Below are positions 43,319 through 51,699 of a stretch of DNA of 64,000 nt, one piece after another (positions within the stretch are counted from its first letter, which is position 1; each line of letters starts with the position of its first letter). The stretch is taken from positions 2,593,519-2,657,518 of the forward strand of contig NZ_JAINUL010000001.1 of the NCBI RefSeq assembly GCF_020639365.1, read 5' to 3'. Source of the DNA: Streptomyces flavotricini (GTDB taxonomy: Bacteria; Actinomycetota; Actinomycetes; Streptomycetales; Streptomycetaceae). The notes beneath the pieces were generated by a model. It saw only the letters and a program-made list of their open reading frames with translations. It ran no database searches and was not told the origin of the DNA. Both the position numbers and the translations under genes were made by a program.

Positions 43319-44232
43319 CCGGTCCCACCCCGGGACGTCCCGGCGGCCAGTTCGGCGATGCCCGCCGGGCCGATGCGGCAGCAGCCGCCGATCAGGCGGG
43401 CGCCCGCCGTGCGCCAGGCTGCGACGGGCCAGGGTGTGGGGTGGGGCGGGGCGTGCCAGGTGGCGGTGGGGGCGTCCCAGACGGAGCCGTCGTTGGGGTA
43501 GGCCAGGAGCGGCTTCCGTGTGACCGAGGCGGCCGCCTCCAGGGCGGGCAGCACGTCCGCGGGGTCGCAGCAGTTGACGCCGACCGCGATGATCTCCGGG
43601 GCCCCGGCCGCGAGGGCGAAGGCTTCCGGCAGCGGCCGGCCGGCGCGGGTGCGGGCGCCGGCCACCGTGTAGCTCAGCCAGGCGGCCGCCCCCGTCCCGG
43701 CGAGGACGCCGAGCAGCGCTTCGGCCTCCTCCGCGTCCGGGATGGTCTCCAGCGCCAGGACATCGGCGCCCGCCGCGAGCAGCGCCTCGATCCGCGGTCG
43801 GTGGAAGGCGGCCAGCTCGCGCACGCTCAGCCCGTACCGCCCGCGGTACTCGGAGCCGTCCGCGAGCACCGCCCCGTACGGGCCCACCGAGGCGGCGACC
43901 CAGACCTCGTGGTCGGCGGCCTCGGCCGCCCGGGCGGCCAGCGCGACGCTGCGGTGCAGCAGGGCGGTGGTCTCGGCCCGGTCGTGGCCGTGCGCGGCGA
44001 AGGCCTCGTACCCGACCTGGTAGCTGGCGGTGATCAGCACCTCGGCCCCGGCCCGTACGTACGCCGCGTGGGCCGCCTCGACCTGGTCCGGCCGCTCGGC
44101 GAGCACCCGGCCCGACCAGAGCCCGCCGGACAGGTCGCAGCCCTGTTCGGCGAGCTGGTTGCTCAGCCCTCCGTCCAGGACCACGACCCTGCGGGCCAGG
44201 GCTTCGGCGAGCGGGCCGGAGGCTCGGGGCAC
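43297..44232 (-). CDS. mmuM: Homocysteine S-methyltransferase
   Basis: 311 residues, GTG at 44232. Zinc ligands are present: Cys in GVNCCDPADV and the pair in RLIGGCCRIGP. The N-terminal VVLDGGLSNQLAEQGCDLSG and SASYQ-like TASYQVGYEAF match the MmuM group, which methylates homocysteine from S-methylmethionine or SAM. The gene overlaps the convergent PASTA-like gene at its 3' end and lies 16 bases downstream of the LLM oxidoreductase on the same strand. Confidence 0.92.
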   Translation of the reverse strand: MPRASGPLAEALARRVVVLDGGLSNQLAEQGCDLSGGLWSGRVLAERPDQVEAAHAAYVRAGAEVLITASYQVGYEAFAAHGHDRAETTALLHRSVALAARAAEAADHEVWVAASVGPYGAVLADGSEYRGRYGLSVRELAAFHRPRIEALLAAGADVLALETIPDAEEAEALLGVLAGTGAAAWLSYTVAGARTRAGRPLPEAFALAAGAPEIIAVGVNCCDPADVLPALEAAASVTRKPLLAYPNDGSVWDAPTATWHAPPHPTPWPVAAWRTAGARLIGGCCRIGPAGIAELAAGTSRGGTGHWRQRG

Positions 44233-44248
44233 GGCTGTTCCGCCTCCC

Positions 44249-45172
44249 TCAGCCGAGCTGGGACAGCACCTGGGCCGAGATCAGCTCCAGGTGGTCCAGG
44301 TCGTCGAGGTCGAGCATCTGGAGGTAGATGCGGGAGCTGCCGACGGCCCCGTAGGCACCGATCTTCTCCACCACTTCGGCCGGGGAGCCGGCCAGGCCGT
44401 TGGCCTTGAGCTCGTCCACGTCCCGGCCGATGGCGGCGGCCCGGCGGGCGACCTCGGCGTCGTCCCTGCCGACGCACGCCACCAGGGCGTTGGAGTAGAC
44501 GAGGTCGTCGGCCCGCCGCCCGGCCTCCTCGGCGGCCCGGCGCACCCGGCCGAACTGCCGCTCGCTGTCCGCGATCGACGCGAACGGCATGTTGAACTCG
44601 TCCGCGTACCGCGCGGCCAGGCGCGGGGTGCGCTTCGCGCCGTGGCCGCCGATGAGCACGGGCACCTTGGCCTGGGCCGGCTTGGGCAGCGCCGGGGACT
44701 TCTCCACCCGGTAGTGGGTGCCGGTGTAGTCGAACGTGCCGCCGGGCTCGGTCGCCCACAGGCCGGTCACGATGGCCAGCTGCTCCTCCAGCCGGGCCAT
44801 CCGCTCCGCCGGGAAGGGGATGCCGTACGCCTTGTGCTCCTCCTCGAACCAGCCCGCGCCCAGCCCCAGTTCGACCCGGCCCCCGGACATCTGGTCGACC
44901 TGGGCCACCTGGATGGCGAGCACGCCGGGCAGCCGGAACGTCCCGGCCGTCATCAGCGTGCCGAGCCGGATCCGCCGCGTCTCCCTGGCCAGGCCCGCGA
45001 GCGTGATCCATGCGTCGGTGGGCCCCGGCAGGCCGTCCGCCGACCCCATCTTCAGATAGTGGTCCGACCGGAAGAACGCGTCGAAGCCCAGGTCCTCGGT
45101 GGCCTTGGCGACGCTCAGGAGGGTGTCGTAGCTCGCGCCCTGCTGGGGCTCGGTGAAAATGCGGAGATCCAT
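44249..45172 (-). CDS. LLM-class F420-dependent oxidoreductase
   Basis: 307 residues from the ATG at 45172 (MDLRIFTEPQQG); an ATG at 45181 is in frame. Luciferase-like TIM barrel: DAFFRSDHYLKMG, RLGTLMTAGTFRLPGVLAIQVAQVDQMSGGRVELGLGAGWFEEEH in pieces, and VPVLIGGHGAKRTPRLAARYADEFN. The pattern matches F420-using actinobacterial members, which reduce or oxidise small organic substrates; the substrate is unknown. It is likely co-transcribed with the methyltransferase downstream. Confidence 0.88.
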   Translation of the reverse strand: MDLRIFTEPQQGASYDTLLSVAKATEDLGFDAFFRSDHYLKMGSADGLPGPTDAWITLAGLARETRRIRLGTLMTAGTFRLPGVLAIQVAQVDQMSGGRVELGLGAGWFEEEHKAYGIPFPAERMARLEEQLAIVTGLWATEPGGTFDYTGTHYRVEKSPALPKPAQAKVPVLIGGHGAKRTPRLAARYADEFNMPFASIADSERQFGRVRRAAEEAGRRADDLVYSNALVACVGRDDAEVARRAAAIGRDVDELKANGLAGSPAEVVEKIGAYGAVGSSRIYLQMLDLDDLDHLELISAQVLSQLG

Positions 45173-45376
45173 GACTCCCATCCTGCCTCGCCCACCCCGG
45201 CAGGGTGAATCTGCGTCAACCGGACGGTCCACCCCGGGCGCGGCCAGTGACCAGCCCGGATGGGGCTCGTTGGCTCGGACGGAGCCGGACCGCCCGGCCC
45301 GCGCGCCGGCGGCCCTTTCGCCGGTGCGTCCACCGCCCCCTTCCGCCTTGGAAGGGCCAGGGCCGAGGAGGCCGCC

Positions 45377-45643
45377 ATGTCCCACGAGTCCGTGCCCGAG
45401 CACATCGGACAGACCGGACAGGCAGCACACGACCATGCACGTCAGGAGCCCGCGGCGGCCGCCCAGGGCGGCGCGCCGAAGGGCCTGCTCCAGCAGATGG
45501 AAGAGCTGATGGCGGCGCTGAACGCCGACCTGTCGCAGCTCGACGCCGACCTCCAGTCCTCCACGGACCGCGGCCCCGGCGCGCCGCTGACCCCCGGCAG
45601 CCCCTCCCCCGGCAGCGAGCGCCCGCCCTACCCGTCGTACTGA
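45377..45643 (+). CDS. Small hypothetical protein with short coiled-coil
   Basis: 88 residues, ATG at 45377 preceded by GAGGAGG. Hydrophilic, with a Gln/Ala-rich N-terminus and a helical central stretch GLLQQMEELMAALNADLSQLDADLQ that could form a coiled-coil, then a Pro/Ser/Gly tail ending PYPSY. No family recognised. The good ribosome site and a following hairpin support a real gene. Confidence 0.65.
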   Translation: MSHESVPEHIGQTGQAAHDHARQEPAAAAQGGAPKGLLQQMEELMAALNADLSQLDADLQSSTDRGPGAPLTPGSPSPGSERPPYPSY

Positions 45644-45666
45644 CCGTGCCGGTCGGATGACCGTGC

Positions 45667-45692
45667 GGGTCCCGTCGCGCGCGGCGGGACCC
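45667..45692. terminator. Hairpin between convergent small genes
   Basis: GGGTCCCG and CGGGACCC arms enclose a CG-rich 10-base loop, 24 bases after the upstream stop and ahead of the convergent gene at 45733. Confidence 0.65.
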
Positions 45693-45732
45693 CCGATTCG
45701 GCTCTCACTCTTTCCCCGTCGGGCCACGCCCG

Positions 45733-46218
45733 TCAGACCACACCTGAGGCTGACCCCCGTTCGCGCACCGTCAGCCGGCGCAGGACGGCCCGGACCCGGT
45801 CACTCGATTCGTCGGCCGCGTCTATGGACTCTATGCACTGCCAGTACAGGCTTTCGTCGTCCGTCGCGCAGGCCACCCCGACCAGGGCTATCCCCACTTC
45901 GCCGAGCAGCGCCTGCAGTCCGAGCAGAGCCTGGCGGACGTCCGCCACCTCGGTCAGCTGTGCTGCTTTCGGCGGGTAGTCGGGCGCGCTGCCCTCTCCG
46001 CGCAGGGCCGCTCTGTCGAGCACCCCGCAGCCTCTGCCTCCCGCTTCACCCAGCCCCCGTGCCTCCGATCTCAGCTCCGGCGGCCCCGTGACCGCCAGCC
46101 AGCTCCCGATCCCCTGTACGAGCGCCTGGGCCTGCCAGGCCTCGCCCACGATGTCCATCGCCGCCCCGCTCCGCGCCAGCGCGTGCCGGCCGGCCGCGAT
46201 GAGCCGTACCGCATCCAT
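45733..46218 (-). CDS. Hypothetical protein (possibly DUF6099 family)
   Basis: 161 residues from the ATG at 46218, preceded by GGGGGACGGC. Helical and soluble, beginning MDAVRLIAAGRHALARSG, with a central QALVQGIGSW segment and a C-terminal CIESIDAADESSDRVRAVLRRL. No signal or membrane segment. I think it corresponds to the actinobacterial DUF6099 group found near MazG-like genes, but this is from memory of gene neighbourhoods. Function unknown. Confidence 0.7.
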   Translation of the reverse strand: MDAVRLIAAGRHALARSGAAMDIVGEAWQAQALVQGIGSWLAVTGPPELRSEARGLGEAGGRGCGVLDRAALRGEGSAPDYPPKAAQLTEVADVRQALLGLQALLGEVGIALVGVACATDDESLYWQCIESIDAADESSDRVRAVLRRLTVRERGSASGVV

Positions 46219-46341
46219 ATGCCGTCCCCCGTCCGCACGACATCCGCCGTTCTCACCACTACCCAGAGTGAGGGCAATGGGCCAGTAAAGCCAGGGGTAT
46301 TCGGAAATCTGTGGACACAAACATGATTGCGGACGACGCCA

Positions 46342-46752
46342 TCACTCCGAAGAGTGACAATTCGATGTCGGAGGCCCCGCCACCGGGAAGCGGAGCTCGT
46401 TCCTCTCGATCTTCGCGGCGAGCGCATCCAGCACATCCACCCCGAGAACCTCACAGAATTGCAGCAGATACGCCAGCACGTCGGCCACCTCATCGGCCAC
46501 CCGGTGCGCGGTTTCCGGCTTCTCCATGACCTCCGCCGACTGTTCCGGGGTCAGCCACTGGAAGATTTCGACCAGTTCGGACGCTTCCACGCTCAGCGCC
46601 GCCGCCAGGTTCTTGGGCGTGTGGTAGGGCTCCCAGCCGCGCGCTGAGGCGAACTCGGCCAGTCTCCGCTGGAGTTGGTGCAGCCGCTCCTGCGGCCTCG
46701 GATCCTGCGGGCCCGGCTCGCCCCCGTGCCGTACGTCCTGCTCATCGCTCAT
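46342..46752 (-). CDS. MazG-like nucleotide pyrophosphohydrolase
   Basis: 136 residues, ATG at 46752 overlapping the TGA of the upstream ATPase gene. The MazG fold is evident from LQRRLAEFASARGWEPYHTPKNLAAALSVEASELVEIFQWL and the EVADVLAYLLQF helix; acidic residues EASELVE and DEVADVLAY provide the Mg2+ site. Such single-domain members hydrolyse non-canonical or dCTP-like NTPs to NMPs. Coupling to a P-loop ATPase gene is unusual enough to note. Confidence 0.87.
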   Translation of the reverse strand: MSDEQDVRHGGEPGPQDPRPQERLHQLQRRLAEFASARGWEPYHTPKNLAAALSVEASELVEIFQWLTPEQSAEVMEKPETAHRVADEVADVLAYLLQFCEVLGVDVLDALAAKIERNELRFPVAGPPTSNCHSSE

Positions 46753-47972
46753 GGGATCAGGTCTACCACCGTCACCCCCGGGGTCGCCCGGGCGGCCTCG
46801 GCCGCCCCCTCCCCCACCGCCGCGAGCAGCCGGACGTGGCCGCGGCCGCAGGACAGCAGGGCCAGCCGCAGCAGTTCGGCGCTCTGCCGCCGGTCCAGAT
46901 CGCGGTCGAAGCCGTCGGCGAGGACGGTCAGCGCCTGCCGGGCGGAGAGCAGCTCGGCGGCCGGGTCCATGGCGAGCACCCCCGGGCCGGTCAGCAGGAC
47001 CAGCGCCAGCGCGAGGAAGCGGAGCTCGCCCGCGCCGAGCCGGCCCAGCTCCGTGGCGGGCCCGGCGCGGCCGCGGTCCAGCACCGCCGTGACGGGGCCC
47101 TGCGCGGGAGCCCGCACGTCCAGCCCCGCCACCGGGCCAGCGCAGCCGGTGCGCGCCGCCGCGGCGAGCAGCGCGTGGCGGGTGCCGCATTCGTGGCGGG
47201 TCCGGCGCAGGACGTCGGCCAGGTTGGCGCAGTCGCCGAGCAGCCTGCCCCCGCCCGTCGGGACGGGTGCGCGCATCCGGTCGGGGCGCGGGTCGCAGGA
47301 GAAGACCGAGCGCAGCGCCACCACCACCTGCTCGGCGGCCGCGAGGACCAGGCGCTGCCCGGCCGTGGAGCCGGCGACGCGCAGCGGGAGCAGGGCGGTG
47401 CCGAGCCGGTCGTCGGGGAGCGGGGCCCGGGTGACGCCGACGGCTCCACCGGTCAGCCAGGAGGCCTGCACGGAGCGGCGGCCGGGGTCGCGCAGGGCGG
47501 TGGCGAGCAGGATCTGCCCGCCGACCGCGAGCCGCTCCCCGACGATCCGGAGGGTGGGCTCGGCCTGTACGGCGAGGTCGAGGCGGACGGGCCCGGCGGG
47601 GCCGTCGACGGTGCAGCCGATGCGGAATCCGCGCCGCCCCTGGCCGTCGGGCAGGGCCCGGTCGGGGATCCGGCCCAGCGGATCGGGGAACGCCTCCTCC
47701 AGCGTGGCCCCTGCCCCGAGCCCGGCCAGGGCCTCGTAGGCGGCCAGGACCTGGGACTTGCCGCTGCCGCTGGGCCCGGCGAGGAAGGTGACGGGCCCCA
47801 GCGCGAAGGCGGCGCCGCGGTGCGCCCCGAAGGCGGAGAGCCGCAACCCGGTGACGACGGGCCGGTGGTGCACGACGGCGGGCGGGACCGCGGCGTCGAC
47901 GAGGGCGGTGGATAACTCGGCGCGGTCGGGGGCCGTGGCCCCCGGCGCGCCCGAGTCCAGGGTGGCGTCCAT
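46749..47972 (-). CDS. AAA/SMC-like ATP-binding protein
   Basis: 407 residues, ATG at 47972. Walker A is GPSGSGKSQVLAAYEAL near residue 70, in an ABC/RecF-like setting where the loop follows VTFLAGPSG. The C-terminal half has LGAGELRFLALALVLLTGPGVLAMDPAAELL, which resembles an ABC signature plus Walker B, and a final helical lobe. There is no coiled-coil of SMC length and no nuclease domain visible. Related standalone ATPases act in DNA repair, defence or anticodon-nuclease-like systems; this one is unassigned. Translationally coupled to the MazG-like gene. Confidence 0.78.
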   Translation of the reverse strand: MDATLDSGAPGATAPDRAELSTALVDAAVPPAVVHHRPVVTGLRLSAFGAHRGAAFALGPVTFLAGPSGSGKSQVLAAYEALAGLGAGATLEEAFPDPLGRIPDRALPDGQGRRGFRIGCTVDGPAGPVRLDLAVQAEPTLRIVGERLAVGGQILLATALRDPGRRSVQASWLTGGAVGVTRAPLPDDRLGTALLPLRVAGSTAGQRLVLAAAEQVVVALRSVFSCDPRPDRMRAPVPTGGGRLLGDCANLADVLRRTRHECGTRHALLAAAARTGCAGPVAGLDVRAPAQGPVTAVLDRGRAGPATELGRLGAGELRFLALALVLLTGPGVLAMDPAAELLSARQALTVLADGFDRDLDRRQSAELLRLALLSCGRGHVRLLAAVGEGAAEAARATPGVTVVDLIP

Positions 47973-48039
47973 GCGTCGGACGGTACGGGCCGCCGGGCCC
48001 CCGGTGGGCACGGCGAACCGTTCCGCCCCGGCGACCTTC

Positions 48040-48435
48040 CTACGATCGGGGGACGGCGGCGGCCGCGATCCCCTCGACCTCGGTCCCGACGGGCGCCAGC
48101 AGGAAGACGTTCCGGTCGACCCGGTGCATCCCGCTGCCCAGGCCGAAGACCACTCCGCTGCTGAAGTCGAGGATCCGCTTGGCCACTTCGCCGTCCGCGC
48201 CGGTGAGGTCGAGCAGCACCGGGATCTGTGCGATCAGGTACTCGGCCACCTCCCGCGCGTCGGCGAAGACCTGGACCCTGATCACGACGAAGCGCCGCTG
48301 CTCCGCCGCGGACGCCCCCGGCGCCGTGGGGATCGTGCGGTGGTCCACCCGGGAGGGCCACTCGTTGCGACTGCGCAGGGGGACCACCTGCGCGAGCCCC
48401 TCCCACTGTTCGTCCGTGACGTCGTACCTGCTCAC
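48040..48435 (-). CDS. SepF-like cell division protein paralogue
   Basis: 131 residues, GTG at 48435. The C-terminal SepF core is clear: FVVIRVQVFADAREVAEYLIAQIPVLLDLTGADGEVAKRILDFSSGVVFGLGSGMHRVDRNVFLLAPVGTEV in segments, with GSGMHRV as the conserved dimer-interface stretch. The N-terminal membrane-targeting helix of true SepF is absent, as in the Streptomyces SepF-like proteins SflA and SflB that tune FtsZ assembly. The chromosomal SepF next to ftsZ would lie elsewhere. Confidence 0.88.
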   Translation of the reverse strand: MSRYDVTDEQWEGLAQVVPLRSRNEWPSRVDHRTIPTAPGASAAEQRRFVVIRVQVFADAREVAEYLIAQIPVLLDLTGADGEVAKRILDFSSGVVFGLGSGMHRVDRNVFLLAPVGTEVEGIAAAAVPRS

Positions 48436-48547
48436 CGGGCCGCCTCGGCCGTGCGCTTCATGTGCATCCCCCCATCCTCTCGCGTTTCACCCGTTCAGCC
48501 CAACAACGACACGAGCGACACGGGGTACTCCCGCAGAAGCGAATAAG

Positions 48548-48566
48548 TTAGGTTAGGCATACCTAA
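48548..48566 (+). promoter_or_regulatory. Iron box (DmdR1/IdeR-type operator)
   Basis: TTAGGTTAGGCATACCTAA, a 19-base site matching the TTAGGTTAGG(N)yMACCTAA iron-box pattern closely. It lies 33 bases before the DUF2470 gene, overlapping its probable promoter, so expression should rise under iron limitation. Confidence 0.85.
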
Positions 48567-48598
48567 GTCACTCGCCCAGGACGATGGAGAGATCCCGC

Positions 48599-49312
48599 AT
48601 GCGCATGCCCGGTGCCGCCCCCGCCACCCCGGCCGCCGGCCGGCCCACCGATGCCGAGCGGGTCCGGTCGATCCTGGCCGCCGCCCACTCCATGACCGTG
48701 GTCACGGACGGGCTGAGCAGCGAGGTCCGCCACCTCGACGGAGCGGACCCGATGGGCCGGCTGCACCTGCACCCGTCCGAGCCGGGCGGCGAATCCGAGT
48801 ACCGGCCCTCGATCCGGCTGGAGTTCACCGACATCGCCCCCGCCCCCGCACGCGACCGGGTCCGCGCCCGCGTCACGATCACGGGCCGCCTCCTCACGCC
48901 GTACACGGACGAAGGCGCCGATTCCACCTGCATGGAATTCGGCCGGGCCGTCCTGGAGGCCGACGGGGGACGCACCTGCGTCAGCCTCGAAGAGCTCGAC
49001 GCGGCCCGCCCCGACCCCCTCGCCCCGTACGAGGCCGGCATGCTCACGCACCTCCTCGACGACCACGCCGAGCTCGTCAGGCTCCTCCTGCGCCTGGTCC
49101 GGCCGCTGCCCGCCGCCGCCATCGTCCGCGTACTGCCGCTCGCCATGGACCGGTACGGGATCACCCTGCGGCTGGAGCTGCACCGCGGCCACCAGGACGT
49201 GCGGCTGCCGTTCCCCTCGCCGCTCGACGACGTCGAGCAGTCCGGGGTGCAGATCCAGGCCCTGTTCAGCGCTGCCCGGCGGCGCTCGCACCCCAACACC
49301 CTGCCCGCGTGA
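48599..49312 (+). CDS. DUF2470-domain protein under iron-box control
   Basis: 237 residues from the ATG at 48599, with GGAGAG 9 bases upstream; an ATG at 48584 is in frame. The N-terminal part RVRSILAAAHSMTVVTDGLSSEVRHLDG and GRLHLHP resembles DUF2470, the module that binds haem at the C-terminus of HugZ-type haem oxygenases. The rest (about 110-237) is helical with EAGMLTHLLDDHAELV and is not recognised. With the iron box, a role in haem-iron handling or iron sparing is likely but not proven. Confidence 0.8.
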   Translation: MRMPGAAPATPAAGRPTDAERVRSILAAAHSMTVVTDGLSSEVRHLDGADPMGRLHLHPSEPGGESEYRPSIRLEFTDIAPAPARDRVRARVTITGRLLTPYTDEGADSTCMEFGRAVLEADGGRTCVSLEELDAARPDPLAPYEAGMLTHLLDDHAELVRLLLRLVRPLPAAAIVRVLPLAMDRYGITLRLELHRGHQDVRLPFPSPLDDVEQSGVQIQALFSAARRRSHPNTLPA

Positions 49313-49361
49313 GAAGCCCCGTACGGGAATAGGCCCACCCGGGACCCCGTTGGGAACGATC

Positions 49362-50282
49362 ATGAAGGCAATCACGTACGACGCATACGGAACTTCCCAG
49401 GACCTCAAGCTCGTTGACGTACCGCAGCCCAAGGTCGGCCCCGGCGAGGTGCTGGTCCGGGTCAAGGCCGCCGGGGTCAACCCGGTCGACTGGAAGCTCG
49501 CCGCCGGATACCTCGACCCGATCCTCGAAGTCCGATACCCCGTCATACCCGGCTGGGACGTGGCCGGAGTCGTCGAGGCCGTCGGCCCCGACACCTTCGA
49601 CTTCGCCGTCGGCGACGAGGTGTACGGGTACGTCCGCAAGGAGTGGGTCGAGCTCGGCACGTACGCCGAACTCGTCTCGGCCCCCGTGCGGACGCTGGCC
49701 CGCAAGCCCCGCTCCCTCGGCTTCGAGCAGGCCGCGGGCCTCCCGCTGGCCGGCCTCACCGCGTACCAGTCCCTGCAGCGCGCCGGCCTCAAGTCCGGCG
49801 AGACCGTCGTCATCCACTCCGCCGCCGGCGGCACCGGCTCCTTCGGCGTGCAGATCGCCGTCGCGCTCGGCCTGCGCGTCATCGGCACGGCCGGCGCGCA
49901 CAACCACGACTACCTGCGCGCGCTCGGCGCCGAGCCCGTCCTGTACGGGGAGGGCATGGCGGACCGGATCCGCGCGCTCGCCCCCGAAGGCATCGACGCG
50001 GGACTGGACTTCTTCGGGGACGGCGCCGTCGAGATCCTCCAGTCGCTCGTCACCGAGCGCGGCCGCGTGGTCTCCATCGCCGACTACGAGGCCGCCGCCA
50101 AGGGCGCGCACCAGCTGTGGGTGCGCCCGGACACGGCCGACCTGACGTTCCTCGCGGAACTCGCCGACGCGGGCGGGCTCACGGTCAACGTGGAGCACGC
50201 GCTGCCGCTCGCCGAAGCCGCGAGGGCCTGGGAGCTCAGCGCGGCGGGCCGCACCCGCGGCAAGATCGTCCTGACCGTCTGA
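49362..50282 (+). CDS. NADP-dependent zinc-less alcohol dehydrogenase/quinone oxidoreductase (MDR family)
   Basis: 306 residues from the ATG at 49362, with GGGAACG upstream. GroES-like N-terminus (GEVLVRVKAAGVNPVDWKL, PVIPGWDVAGVVEAVG) and a Rossmann part VVIHSAAGGTGSFGVQIAVALG. The zinc ligands of alcohol dehydrogenases are missing, as in quinone oxidoreductases. Substrate unknown; a single gene ending at a hairpin. Confidence 0.9.
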   Translation: MKAITYDAYGTSQDLKLVDVPQPKVGPGEVLVRVKAAGVNPVDWKLAAGYLDPILEVRYPVIPGWDVAGVVEAVGPDTFDFAVGDEVYGYVRKEWVELGTYAELVSAPVRTLARKPRSLGFEQAAGLPLAGLTAYQSLQRAGLKSGETVVIHSAAGGTGSFGVQIAVALGLRVIGTAGAHNHDYLRALGAEPVLYGEGMADRIRALAPEGIDAGLDFFGDGAVEILQSLVTERGRVVSIADYEAAAKGAHQLWVRPDTADLTFLAELADAGGLTVNVEHALPLAEAARAWELSAAGRTRGKIVLTV

Positions 50283-50293
50283 CGACGCGCGGA

Positions 50294-50322
50294 AGCCGCC
50301 GGAGCGCGGAGCTCCGGCGGCT
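50294..50322. terminator. Hairpin terminator, convergent genes
   Basis: Perfect 12-base stem AGCCGCCGGAGC/GCTCCGGCGGCT with a 5-base loop, 11 bases after the oxidoreductase stop and 13 before the end of the convergent monooxygenase. Confidence 0.85.
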
Positions 50323-50335
50323 CGCGGCGGGCCCG

Positions 50336-51667
50336 TCAGGCGCCGGCCCGCGCGTACCGGTTCGCCGGGCGCGGAAGGCCGTAGTTCTCGCGCAGGGTGG
50401 TACCGGTGTACTCGGTGCGGAAGAGTCCGCGCCGCTGCAGGATCGGCACGACGTGGTCGACGAAGTCGGTGAGACCGGTCGGCAGCACGGGCGCCATGAT
50501 GTTGAACCCGTCGGCGGCGCCCTGGGTGAACCACTCCTCCAGCTGGTCGGCGATCTGTTCGGGCGTGCCGGCGAAGACGCGGTGTCCGCGGCCGGCGCCG
50601 AGGCGGGCGATCAGGTCGCGCAGGCTGAGGCCGTCGCGGCGGGCCAGCTCGGCTACGAGCGTGAAACGGCTCTTGTTGCCGTTGATGTCCCGCTCCTCGG
50701 GGAGCTCGGGCAGCGGGCCGTCGAGGGGGAGGCCGGTCAGGTCGGTGCCGAGCATGCCCGACAGCTGCGCGAGCCCGTACTCCGGCACCTGGAGATCGGT
50801 GAGCTGCTGCTCCAGGGCCTTGGCCTCGGCCTCGGTGGAGCCGATGACGGGGGCGATGCCGGGCAGGACGAGCAGGTCGGACTCGGTCCGGCCGTACTTC
50901 GCGAGGCGCGACTTGAGGTCCTTGTAGAAGGTCTGCCCGTCGGTGAGGGTCTGCTGGGCGGTGAAGACGGCCTCGGCGTACTGCGCGGCGAACTCCTTGC
51001 CGTCCTCCGAGGAGCCTGCCTGGACGAGCAGCGGGTGGCCCTGCGGGGAGCGGGGCACGTTCAACGGGCCGGCGACGCCGAAGTAGGTACCGCGGTGGGC
51101 GGCGGGGTGCAGCCTGTCGGTGTCGGCGTAGATGCCGCGCTCCTTGTCGAGGACGATCGCGTCGTCCTCCCAGCTGTCCCAGAGCTTGGTGGCGACGTCC
51201 AGGAACTCGCGGGCGCGGTCGTAGCGGAGGCCGTGTTCGAGGTGCTCGTCCTGGCCGAAGTTGCGGGCCTCGTCGACGGTGCCGGAGGTGACGATGTTCC
51301 AGCCGGCCCGGCCGTTGCTGATGTGGTCGAGGGAGGCGAACTTGCGGGCGAGGTGGAACGGCTCGTTGAAGGTGGTGGAGACCGTGGCGATGAGCCCGAT
51401 GTGCTCGGTGACGGCGGCGATGGCCGAGAGCAGGGTGAGCGGCTCGAACCCGCCGAGGGCGTTGTAGCGGGCCTTGCCCCAGAGGGCGAGACCGTCGGCG
51501 AAGAAGATCGAGTCGAGCCGCCCGCGTTCGGCGGTCCGCGCCAGATCCTGGAAGTACCGCAGGTCGGTGACCCGCTCGGGGCTGCTGTCGGGATGCCGCC
51601 AGGCGGCGTCGTGGTGCCCGGCGTTCATGAGGAAGGCATTGAGGTGCAGGGTCCGGGGTGCGGTCAT
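50336..51667 (-). CDS. FMNH2-dependent monooxygenase, NtaA/SnaA/DszA family
   Basis: 443 residues, ATG at 51667 with GAGGAACACC upstream. Luciferase-like barrel of the NtaA/DszA group: HLNAFLMNAGHHDAAWRHP, FEPLTLLSAIAAVTEHIGLIATVSTTFNEPFHLARKFASLDHISNGRAGWNIVTS in pieces, and GHRVFAGTPEQIADQLEEWFTQGAADGFNI. These enzymes use FMNH2 from a partner reductase (gene at 54570-55133) and O2 to cleave C-S or C-N bonds, for example dibenzothiophene sulfone or sulfonates. In this operon, desulfonation or sulfone cleavage is probable. It is the last gene of the unit. Confidence 0.9.
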   Translation of the reverse strand: MTAPRTLHLNAFLMNAGHHDAAWRHPDSSPERVTDLRYFQDLARTAERGRLDSIFFADGLALWGKARYNALGGFEPLTLLSAIAAVTEHIGLIATVSTTFNEPFHLARKFASLDHISNGRAGWNIVTSGTVDEARNFGQDEHLEHGLRYDRAREFLDVATKLWDSWEDDAIVLDKERGIYADTDRLHPAAHRGTYFGVAGPLNVPRSPQGHPLLVQAGSSEDGKEFAAQYAEAVFTAQQTLTDGQTFYKDLKSRLAKYGRTESDLLVLPGIAPVIGSTEAEAKALEQQLTDLQVPEYGLAQLSGMLGTDLTGLPLDGPLPELPEERDINGNKSRFTLVAELARRDGLSLRDLIARLGAGRGHRVFAGTPEQIADQLEEWFTQGAADGFNIMAPVLPTGLTDFVDHVVPILQRRGLFRTEYTGTTLRENYGLPRPANRYARAGA

Positions 51668-51699
51668 GGTGGTGTTCCTCGGGGTGGAAGAGACGGGTG

